DNA from: Methanomicrobia archaeon | GTDB lineage: Archaea; Methanobacteriota_B; Thermococci; Methanofastidiosales; B48-G16 | Direction of reading: 5' to 3' | Assembly: GCA_023133315.1 (NCBI GenBank) | Contig: JAGLWR010000049.1 | Coordinates: 1 to 7,997 of the forward strand | Length of the DNA: 7,997 bases | Shown: piece after piece, positions 1 to 4,912 of the stretch | Layout of the letters: every line of letters begins with the position of its first letter | How positions within the stretch are numbered: the stretch's first letter is position 1 | Made by a program: the position numbers and the translations under genes | The notes under the pieces: generated by a model | Databases searched by the model: none | What the model was told of the DNA's origin: nothing | Seen by the model: the letters and a program-made list of their open reading frames with translations, nothing else

Positions 1-54
1 TTTTTTATATTTTCTAATACTTCTTCTATTTCTTATGGCATCAAATACATCCAT
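1..54 (-). CDS. Nitroreductase-family protein, N-terminal 18 residues only (cut by window edge)
   Basis: The minus strand from position 54 reads MDVFDAIRNRRSIRKYKK without a stop before the window edge. An N-terminus of the type 'D.(F/L).AI..RRSIR.(Y/F)' is the hallmark of FMN-dependent nitroreductases, where the RRS(I/V)R segment binds the flavin phosphate. These proteins are usually 170-200 aa soluble flavoenzymes that reduce nitro compounds, quinones or other acceptors with NAD(P)H. The true substrate cannot be judged from 18 residues. An in-frame ATG 7 codons upstream (position 75) is rejected as start because it has no Shine-Dalgarno sequence. The ATG at 54 has GGAAGTGAT ending 3 nt upstream, and a TATA-like element near 90-97 predicts transcription from about 66. 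The gene is divergent from the 130-aa membrane protein. Confidence 0.75.
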   Translation of the reverse strand, partial: MDVFDAIRNRRSIRKYKK

Positions 55-87
55 TTTATCACTTCCATAAAACATTGAAGGGTCGAT

Positions 88-101
88 CTTAATATAGTTT
101 C
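88..101 (-). promoter_or_regulatory. Putative TATA promoter of the nitroreductase gene
   Basis: On the minus strand the element reads AAACTATATTAAGA, an archaeal TATA-like box with an A-rich upstream (BRE) side. Its centre lies about 27 nt before position 66, just upstream of the GGAAGTGAT Shine-Dalgarno sequence (57-65), so the message would have a short leader. This supports the start at 54. Confidence 0.45.
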
Positions 102-136
102 GTTACGGTTTTTGAGAAGATAAGATAATCTGTAAC

Positions 137-144
137 ATTTAAAT
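137..144 (+). promoter_or_regulatory. Putative TATA box (ATTTAAAT) of the 130-aa membrane protein gene
   Basis: ATTTAAAT is centred about 26 nt upstream of the ATG at 167, the normal distance from an archaeal TATA box to the transcription start. The mRNA would therefore begin at or next to the start codon. No Shine-Dalgarno sequence precedes the ATG, in keeping with a leaderless transcript. Confidence 0.5.
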
Positions 145-166
145 TCAACAAAGAATAAGTATTACT

Positions 167-559
167 ATGAAACCAATAACCGAATCAAAAAATTTTCTGT
201 ATCTTCTGACCATATGCGTAGTTGTTTCTTTGATTCTGAATGTATCTTTGATCTATACGCTCTATTCTACTAAAGAAAACGTTTTTTCAGGAATGGAGGA
301 GTTTTCTGACGAATTGAGAGATCTCAAAGATGAAAAGATGTCTTTCGTTATTCCCATAGACACAACTGTCACAGTACCAATCAAGGAAACCGTGGTCGTG
401 GATATACCATATTATGGAAAACTTGCGATACCCTTTGAAGCGAATCTGAACGTTCCTATAAAGATAGAAGTAAAAATAGAAAAAACGCTGGAAGAAATTG
501 GATTGGGCGATCTTATAGATAGAATCATTGAACTGATCCAGGAATACAGTAAATTATGA
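167..559 (+). CDS. Small membrane-anchored protein with regularly spaced (V/I)P motifs, function unknown
   Basis: This is a 130-aa protein that I cannot assign to a named family. Residues 10-32 form one strong hydrophobic segment, read as an N-terminal membrane anchor (uncleaved signal-anchor) leaving the rest outside or facing one side of the membrane. A short charged stretch (43-57) may be helical. Residues 60-102 are rich in beta-branched residues with prolines at 63, 71, 81, 89 and 97, each in an IP or VP context and spaced 8, 10, 8 and 8 residues. This suggests a small repetitive beta structure. Residues 107-127 look like an amphipathic helix. From memory, similar anchored proteins with repeated 'VPI' segments occur in several archaea as hypothetical proteins. 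The gene has its own leaderless-type promoter and is convergent with the MBF1 gene 36 nt away. It is probably a real gene; its role is unknown. Confidence 0.75.
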   Translation: MKPITESKNFLYLLTICVVVSLILNVSLIYTLYSTKENVFSGMEEFSDELRDLKDEKMSFVIPIDTTVTVPIKETVVVDIPYYGKLAIPFEANLNVPIKIEVKIEKTLEEIGLGDLIDRIIELIQEYSKL

Positions 560-595
560 CATTTTATGAGAACAAACGCTAAAGGATACTTTAAC

Positions 596-1063
596 CTATT
601 TCTTCTTTATTTTGATTATGTCACCGATAGTAAGATTTTTTGAGCCCATACTGAGTTTTGGAATCTCAACTTCTGAGATTTTATCTATTATTTTAATTTT
701 TAAAGCTTTTTCAAGCTTTTTGGCAAGAGTATAAGACGGTGACATGCTTCTCGTCTCCAACCTATGGATCACGGATTCTTTTTCATTTATCTTAAAAGCT
801 AACTCTTTTTGTGAAAACTTCATACCTTCCCGTGAATTTTTTATTATTTCTGAGTAATCTGGAATTATCGTAAAATTATCTCTTTCACTTTTTAAAGGTC
901 TTTTTTCTTTTTTCTTTTGAGGATATGGTTTTCTCTCTTCTTTGTGCGGTTCAACTTTCGTCCCGAACTTTGTGCAGTTCGGGCATACTCTTAATTGGGC
1001 ACCATCTACGTATATCTCTGTTCCTCTTCCTCGAAACTCTTTGCCGCAGATTTCGCAGATCAT
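596..1063 (-). CDS. Archaeal MBF1-type transcription factor (zinc ribbon + HTH)
   Basis: This 155-aa protein matches archaeal multiprotein bridging factor 1 (aMBF1) in layout and length. An N-terminal zinc ribbon has the CxxC pairs C3/C6 and C27/C30. A basic, flexible linker (about 35-60, many Lys/Arg/Glu) follows, then a Cro/C1-type helix-turn-helix (about 69-122) with the motif FSQKELAFKINEKESVIHRLE. The C-terminal 'LTIGDIIKIKKK' tail is characteristic of the family. In eukaryotes MBF1 bridges activators and TBP; archaeal MBF1 associates with ribosomes or translation and may also act in transcription. It acts in the cytoplasm. The ATG at 1063 lies about 27 nt downstream of the TATTTAAATA element, implying a leaderless mRNA. 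It is divergent from the PAN gene. Confidence 0.92.
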   Translation of the reverse strand: MICEICGKEFRGRGTEIYVDGAQLRVCPNCTKFGTKVEPHKEERKPYPQKKKEKRPLKSERDNFTIIPDYSEIIKNSREGMKFSQKELAFKINEKESVIHRLETRSMSPSYTLAKKLEKALKIKIIDKISEVEIPKLSMGSKNLTIGDIIKIKKK

Positions 1064-1084
1064 TGTTGAAGACTCACCAAAAGT

Positions 1085-1094
1085 TATTTAAATA
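1085..1094. promoter_or_regulatory. Palindromic TATA element between aMBF1 and PAN genes
   Basis: TATTTAAATA is a perfect 10-bp palindrome. Read on the minus strand it sits about 27 nt before the aMBF1 ATG, a normal leaderless archaeal promoter. Read on the plus strand (preceded by CAAAAGT, a plausible BRE) it would start transcription near 1115, giving PAN a leader of about 40 nt that contains its Shine-Dalgarno sequence. A second weak TATA-like site, AAATTTAA (1122-1129), would start near 1150, inside the Shine-Dalgarno region, so it fits PAN less well. Confidence 0.5.
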
Positions 1095-1141
1095 CTTTAC
1101 CCCCAAATAAGTTACTAGAGCAAATTTAACCTAAGATTATA

Positions 1142-1148
1142 GGAGAGG
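1142..1148 (+). promoter_or_regulatory. Ribosome binding site deciding the TTG start of PAN
   Basis: GGAGAGG lies 5 nt upstream of the TTG at 1154 and contains the overlapping GGAG and GAGG cores. No ATG or GTG is available upstream in frame, and the next in-frame ATG (codon 13) would delete part of the coiled coil. The site therefore supports TTG initiation from a leadered mRNA, unlike most genes in this window. Confidence 0.6.
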
Positions 1149-1153
1149 ATATA

Positions 1154-2302
1154 TTGGCTGAAGCTATAGGATACGATAAAGAAGTCTTAATGAAAAAGAT
1201 CCAGTATCTGGAGTTAGAAAAAAGAAGTGCGGAAACTGAAAAATACAAACTTGAAAGAAGGCTCACAGAACTGGAAAGAGAACTGGAAAGATTGAGATCC
1301 CCTCCTTTAATTACGGCTACAGTTCTCGATGTTTTAAGTGATGACAGGGTAGTCGTCAAAAGCTCTTCGGGTCCCGATTTTGTTGTTTCTACCTCAGGAT
1401 TTATCAATAAAGAAGAGATCTTTGCAGGAACACGAGTAGCTCTGAATCAGAGGACACTCGCTGTCATGGAGGTCCTTCCATCATCTAAAGATCCTATAGT
1501 GAGTGGAATGGAGATATTAAAGGCTCCAAATGTGCCTTACAATCTTGTAGGAGGTCTGGAAGCGCAGATGATGGAGATTAAAGAGACTGTGGAACTGCCA
1601 TTAAAAAACCCAGAAGTATTTGAAAAAATTGGGATAGAACCTCCCAACGGAGTTTTATTTCATGGTCCTCCAGGATGCGGAAAAACCCTGCTGGCAAAGG
1701 CCGTAGCTACGGAGACGAAGGCAACGTTCGTTAAAGTCGTGGCTTCAGAGTTTGTAAAAAAATATATAGGGGAAGGTGCCAAACTCGTCAGAGAGGTTTT
1801 TAAACTGGGAAGAGATAAAGCACCGAGTATTATTTTTATAGATGAAATTGATGCCCTAGGCGCAAAGAGGACAGATTCTTCTATTTCAGGTGACAGAGAA
1901 GTCCAGAGAACATTGATGCAGCTATTGTCAGAGTTAGACGGGTTCGATGCACGAGGAGACGTAAAGGTGATCGCAGCTACAAACAGGATAGATATTTTGG
2001 ATGAAGCTCTTTTGAGACCCGGAAGGTTTGACAGAAAAATTAAGATCCCGTTACCAACGTATGAGGGAAGGATTGATATTCTGAAAATTCATATCGCAAA
2101 AATGAATGTAAAAGATGTAAACCTGGAGAGAATTGCCAAAAATGCCGAGGAAGAGTCAGGGGCTTTTCTTAAATCGGTATGTATGGAAGCGGGAATGTTT
2201 GCGATCAGGGAAGGAAAAGAGTTTGTAACTCAGGAAGACTTTGAAAAGGCATTCAATAAGATCTCTGAAAAACCTGAAGAAAAAAGCACAATGTACGGAT
2301 AA
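1154..2302 (+). CDS. pan: Proteasome-activating nucleotidase (AAA+ ATPase)
   Basis: This 382-aa AAA+ unfoldase is the archaeal homologue of the eukaryotic 19S Rpt ATPases. It forms a cytoplasmic hexameric ring that unfolds substrates and feeds them into the 20S proteasome. Domains in order are an N-terminal coiled coil (about 8-48), a proline junction (P50-P51) leading into the OB-fold (about 52-110), and the AAA module. The AAA module shows Walker A GPPGCGKT (171-178), the aromatic pore loop KYIGEG (Y204), Walker B IIFIDEID (226-233), sensor-1 N277, and arginine fingers in LLRPGRFDR (R288, R291). The protein ends MYG, an HbYX motif (hydrophobic-Tyr-any residue) that docks into the 20S alpha ring and opens its gate. 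In the C-terminal helical domain the normally acidic position of the 'GA(D/E)LK' motif is Phe (GAFLK, 336-340). The N-terminus is short compared with the roughly 400-430 aa of some PANs. Start is TTG with a good Shine-Dalgarno sequence. Confidence 0.95.
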   Translation: MAEAIGYDKEVLMKKIQYLELEKRSAETEKYKLERRLTELERELERLRSPPLITATVLDVLSDDRVVVKSSSGPDFVVSTSGFINKEEIFAGTRVALNQRTLAVMEVLPSSKDPIVSGMEILKAPNVPYNLVGGLEAQMMEIKETVELPLKNPEVFEKIGIEPPNGVLFHGPPGCGKTLLAKAVATETKATFVKVVASEFVKKYIGEGAKLVREVFKLGRDKAPSIIFIDEIDALGAKRTDSSISGDREVQRTLMQLLSELDGFDARGDVKVIAATNRIDILDEALLRPGRFDRKIKIPLPTYEGRIDILKIHIAKMNVKDVNLERIAKNAEEESGAFLKSVCMEAGMFAIREGKEFVTQEDFEKAFNKISEKPEEKSTMYG

Positions 2303-2303
2303 A

Positions 2304-2795
2304 ATGACTACTAATATTACAGAAACTGAAATGAAGAACAGTTTAAAACATTTAATGGAAAAAAATAAGATCTATTTTATGAAATACCCCGACAGTGTCA
2401 GAGAGTTCTATAAATCTCCATACGATTTTCTTGTGCTTACAGAAAAATACAATTATGCGATAGAAGTGAAAAAAATCAAAACAAAGAGCTTCCCTTTTAA
2501 AAACATAACGGATCACCAGATAGAATCCTTGTTCATGTTCTCAAACCTTTTAAAAAGAAATAGGTCCTTCGTTCTTATTAATTATCGAAATGGAAAGAGG
2601 AAAGTAAATGAGAAAATAAATGAGGCGTATATCATAGATATACTTGATTTCATTAACATAAAGGAATCTACAGAAAAAAAGAGTCTGCCTATGGAATGGT
2701 GTGAACATAATGCAATTTCATTGAAAAGAATGAGGTTCGAAAAGGGGTATGGATGGGATCTCTCACTCCTTCTAGAGTCCGACCTCGTCTCTTAG
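2304..2795 (+). CDS. RecU-like Holliday-junction-resolvase-fold nuclease (PD-(D/E)XK)
   Basis: This 163-aa protein resembles the RecU resolvase family. Its core runs S38-P-Y-D41-F, then Y51-A-I-E54-V-K56, then SFPFKNITDHQ72. This matches the RecU pattern 'TDY/F...(D/E)F.AK....FPLKN...HQ' with the catalytic Asp, Glu-X-Lys and Gln. Downstream FVLINYRNG, EAYIIDILDFI and KKSLP also follow the RecU strand/helix order. Bacterial RecU (about 200 aa) cuts Holliday junctions during recombinational repair. This protein is shorter and lacks most of the stalk insertion before the catalytic Asp, so junction specificity is not assured. The start at 2304 is 1 nt after the PAN stop, suggesting translational coupling in a PAN-recU operon. 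An upstream in-frame ATG inside PAN (2241) is rejected. The last 24 bp overlap the convergent metK end. Confidence 0.75.
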   Translation: MTTNITETEMKNSLKHLMEKNKIYFMKYPDSVREFYKSPYDFLVLTEKYNYAIEVKKIKTKSFPFKNITDHQIESLFMFSNLLKRNRSFVLINYRNGKRKVNEKINEAYIIDILDFINIKESTEKKSLPMEWCEHNAISLKRMRFEKGYGWDLSLLLESDLVS

Positions 2796-3917
2796 CGTTT
2801 CTGCCACATCTGTTTTTTCCCACGTAAAATCAGGATCATTCCTGCCAAAATGACCGTAAACAGCTGTTTTTTTGTAAATTGGTCTTAATAAGTCCAGATA
2901 CTCTATAATTTTTGCAGGTCTTAAATCAAAATTATTCTCCACAGCTTTTTCTATCTTTTCCATATCCACCTTGTTTGTGTTGTAACACTCCATATATAAT
3001 GATACAGGTTTTGATACCCCGATGGCATACGCCATCTGAAGCTCACATTTATCGGCAAGACCTCCTGCTACTATGTTTTTGACTATATATCTTGCCATGT
3101 ACGAAGCGGATCTGTCTACTTTCGAAGGATCTTTTCCCGAAAAGCATCCCCCCCCGTGACTTCCTACTCCTCCATAAGTGTCAACGATTATCTTTCTTCC
3201 CGTAAGACCAACGTCTGCAGCAGGTCCACCTTTCACGAATCTTCCTGTTGTATTTATATGATATTTCGTTTCATTGTCCACCAGCTCTGACGGGATAACT
3301 GGTTCAACGACATGTTCTTTAATATCTTCCCTTACCTTATCTATATCCATGTCATCATGCTGAGCTGCAATTACAACAGCTTCTATCCTTTTAGGTATTT
3401 TATTGTTATTATACTCTACAGTTACCTGAGATTTCCCATCAGGCCTTAAATAATCTAAAATTTTCTTTTTTCTCACTTCTGCAAGCTTTTTTGTAAGTTT
3501 ATGAGCAAAATCCAGAGGCATGGGCATCAAGTTTTCTGTTTCATTCGTTGCATATCCAAACATTAATCCCTGGTCTCCCGCTCCCTGATCTTCTTTGTTG
3601 ACACCGAGGGCAATGTCTGGGCTCTGTTCATCTATCGCCGTCAACACAGCACACGTTTCATAATCGAATCCATACTCAGGCTCGGTATATCCTATGTCTC
3701 TTATGGTTTCTCTTACTATTTTTCGCATATCTACATATGTTTCGGTACTTATCTCGCCAGAAATTAAACATAATCCTGTGCTTACAAGAGTTTCGCACGC
3801 CACCCTGCATTTTTTGTCTCCTGTCATTATAGCGTCTAATATAGCATCAGAGATTTGATCAGCTATCTTATCTGGGTGCCCTTCAGTTACAGATTCAGAT
3901 GTAAAAAGTTTTTTCAT
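2772..3917 (-). CDS. metK: S-adenosylmethionine synthetase, bacterial (MetK) type
   Basis: This 381-aa enzyme makes S-adenosylmethionine from methionine and ATP, releasing phosphate and pyrophosphate, in the cytoplasm as a dimer or tetramer. It has the full bacterial/eukaryotic MetK signature: FTSESVTEGHPDK near the start (ATP-binding H14 and D16), the K+-site E42 in CETLVSTG, GAGDQGLMFGYA (112-123), GGPAADVGLTGRKIIVDTYGG (230-250) and HGGGCFSGKDPSKVDRS (254-270). In the last motif the usual Ala (GGGAFSGKD) is Cys258. The gating loop before GAGDQG appears a few residues shorter than in E. coli. Most archaea instead carry the divergent archaeal MAT family, so this gene suggests past transfer from bacteria. 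The ATG at 3917 is chosen because it matches the family's usual N-terminus and has GGTGAT 3 nt upstream. A GTG at 3941, 8 codons earlier, also has an AGGAGA site. Confidence 0.95.
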   Translation of the reverse strand: MKKLFTSESVTEGHPDKIADQISDAILDAIMTGDKKCRVACETLVSTGLCLISGEISTETYVDMRKIVRETIRDIGYTEPEYGFDYETCAVLTAIDEQSPDIALGVNKEDQGAGDQGLMFGYATNETENLMPMPLDFAHKLTKKLAEVRKKKILDYLRPDGKSQVTVEYNNNKIPKRIEAVVIAAQHDDMDIDKVREDIKEHVVEPVIPSELVDNETKYHINTTGRFVKGGPAADVGLTGRKIIVDTYGGVGSHGGGCFSGKDPSKVDRSASYMARYIVKNIVAGGLADKCELQMAYAIGVSKPVSLYMECYNTNKVDMEKIEKAVENNFDLRPAKIIEYLDLLRPIYKKTAVYGHFGRNDPDFTWEKTDVAETLRDEVGL

Positions 3918-3920
3918 ACT

Positions 3921-3926
3921 ATCACC
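3921..3926 (-). promoter_or_regulatory. Ribosome binding site (GGTGAT) for metK start at 3917
   Basis: On the minus strand GGTGAT precedes the ATG by 3 nt, the same GTGAT-N3-ATG arrangement seen before the nitroreductase start. A competing AGGAGA (3948-3953) sits 6 nt before the in-frame GTG at 3941, so initiation could occur at either codon, depending on where the transcript begins. Confidence 0.5.
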
Positions 3927-3951
3927 GAATAGTATTATCACAATAATTCTC

Positions 3952-3965
3952 CTTATATATTTTTC
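3952..3965 (-). promoter_or_regulatory. Putative TATA promoter of metK
   Basis: The minus strand reads GAAAAATATATAAG, a good BRE/TATA match. Its centre near 3957 predicts transcription from about 3930, upstream of GGTGAT and of the ATG at 3917 but downstream of the GTG at 3941. A second AT-rich element (minus strand AAATATAACT near 3983-3992) could start a longer mRNA that includes the GTG and its AGGAGA. Confidence 0.5.
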
Positions 3966-4008
3966 CCTATCTTATTACTATTAGTTATATTTTTTCATGG
4001 ATATGTAG

Positions 4009-4022
4009 AAACCTTTTTATTT
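4009..4022 (+). promoter_or_regulatory. Putative TATA promoter of the PRC-barrel gene
   Basis: GAAACCTTTTTATT places a T-rich TATA-like element about 29 nt before the ATG at 4047. The string AAACCTTTTTA recurs in front of the gene at 4913, so it looks like a genome-preferred BRE/TATA form. No Shine-Dalgarno sequence precedes the ATG, so the message is probably leaderless. Confidence 0.45.
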
Positions 4023-4046
4023 TTCAATGAAATAGAATAGGACACT

Positions 4047-4331
4047 ATGGCAAAAATTGCAGCAAGTAGACTGAGAGACAGGAGGGTAGTTACAGAACAG
4101 GGACACGAGATCGGAACTCTTTTTGATATTATCATCGATGAGGACACAGGAAAGATCATGGCTTTTATTGTCGATCCGTCTACCGAGGGAATCAAAGAAG
4201 AGCTGATGACTGATAAAAATGGACTCATTCTCGTTCCCTTTGGAGCCTTTTATGCCATAAAGGATTATTTGATAGTAGATGCAAGAAGACTTCCGAAAAG
4301 AACGTCAAAAACAAGTCTTTTTACCAAATAA
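4047..4331 (+). CDS. PRC-barrel domain protein
   Basis: This 94-aa protein consists of essentially one PRC-barrel domain (about 4-80), recognised by 'GHEIGTLFDIIIDEDTGKIMAFIVDP', in which Gly-x-x-(I/V)G is followed by a beta strand, an Asp-x-x-(T)G turn and another strand. A later strand pair follows ('LILVPFGAFYAIKDYLIVD'). PRC barrels are named from the photosynthetic reaction centre H subunit and also occur in the 16S processing factor RimM. Small stand-alone copies are common in archaea, and some have been linked to cell division or RNA processing, but this copy cannot be assigned. A short basic tail (R81 onward, RRLPKRTSKTS) might bind nucleic acid or acidic partners. The gene is a single-gene unit, divergent from metK. 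Confidence 0.85.
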   Translation: MAKIAASRLRDRRVVTEQGHEIGTLFDIIIDEDTGKIMAFIVDPSTEGIKEELMTDKNGLILVPFGAFYAIKDYLIVDARRLPKRTSKTSLFTK

Positions 4332-4350
4332 GATCTATTTTAGCTCAATT

Positions 4351-4359
4351 AAATATAAA
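4351..4359 (+). promoter_or_regulatory. Putative TATA box (AAATATAAA) of rnhA
   Basis: AAATATAAA follows CAATT and is centred about 39 nt before the RNase HI ATG at 4394. It predicts transcription from about 4382, giving a short leader of roughly 12 nt rather than a leaderless mRNA. Confidence 0.45.
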
Positions 4360-4393
4360 TAATCAAAATTATCAGAGGAAAAAGGCATGAGGC

Positions 4394-4831
4394 ATGAATC
4401 TAATAAATAAAGATGACATATTAGAGATATATACCGATGGGGCTTCAAGAAGGAATCCAGGCCCTTCGGCATGGGCCTTTATTTTTGTAAAAGAAGGAGA
4501 CATATTTTATCAAAATTGTGGGTATCTCGGAGAAGCTACAAACAATATCGCAGAATATAATGCTATCATCAATGCCCTGAAAGAAGCACAAAAATATACA
4601 GGAGGAAAAATAAGAATTTATTCCGATAGTGAACTTGCTATTAGACAGATAAATAAAAACTATAGGATTAACAAAAAACATCTTTCAGAATTGTGCGAGG
4701 AGGTTTATTCTCTGTGTCAAAAATTTGAGAAAGTGGAGTTTCTTCACGTTCATCGAGAAGATGTGCACATTAAAAAATGTGATGAATTATGTAATAAATG
4801 TTTGAATAACGAGGGTTTTGGAGCGAGTTAG
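4394..4831 (+). CDS. rnhA: Ribonuclease HI family protein
   Basis: This 145-aa RNase HI hydrolyses the RNA strand of RNA:DNA hybrids, removing primers and R-loops. The four-carboxylate active site is visible: D15 in IYTDGASRRNPGP, E54 in NNIAEYNAI, D78 in YSDSELAI, and D130 in IKKCDELCNKCL. The 'TDGASRGNPGP'-like opening and the C-terminal 'REDVHIKKCDEL' are typical of the compact archaeal/actinobacterial type, which lacks the basic protrusion of the E. coli enzyme. The active site is complete, so the protein is probably active. Cysteines are frequent (C42, C101, C108, C129, C133, C136). The only Shine-Dalgarno-like sequence next to the ATG at 4394 is GAGG ending 1 nt upstream. A better-spaced GAGG (4375-4378) fits an ATG at 4387 that opens a different, 7-codon frame. 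The conserved domain begins at about residue 10, so small start errors would not matter. Confidence 0.93.
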   Translation: MNLINKDDILEIYTDGASRRNPGPSAWAFIFVKEGDIFYQNCGYLGEATNNIAEYNAIINALKEAQKYTGGKIRIYSDSELAIRQINKNYRINKKHLSELCEEVYSLCQKFEKVEFLHVHREDVHIKKCDELCNKCLNNEGFGAS

Positions 4832-4879
4832 AAGAATGTCAGCTTAAATAAAAAATTTCTTCAGATCTTTAAATTTCGA

Positions 4880-4894
4880 AAACCTTTTTAATAA
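4880..4894 (+). promoter_or_regulatory. Putative TATA promoter of the OB/NYN nuclease gene
   Basis: AAACCTTTTTAATAA is centred about 25 nt before the ATG at 4913 and shares AAACCTTTTTA with the promoter at 4009. The ATG has no Shine-Dalgarno sequence, so this is another leaderless candidate. A T6 run (4898-4903) between box and gene may also end transcription coming from rnhA. Confidence 0.5.
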
Positions 4895-4912
4895 ATCTTT
4901 TTTATTAATAGT

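Noticed and set aside
1122..1129. AAATTTAA as the main PAN promoter
   Set aside because: It would start RNA near 1150, cutting off the good Shine-Dalgarno sequence needed for the TTG start; the upstream palindromic box fits better.
2241..2303. Longer RecU-like frame starting inside the PAN gene (21 extra residues)
   Set aside because: The added part lies in another frame over confirmed PAN coding sequence, has no resemblance to the RecU N-terminus, and the ATG at 2304 directly after the PAN stop is a natural coupled start.
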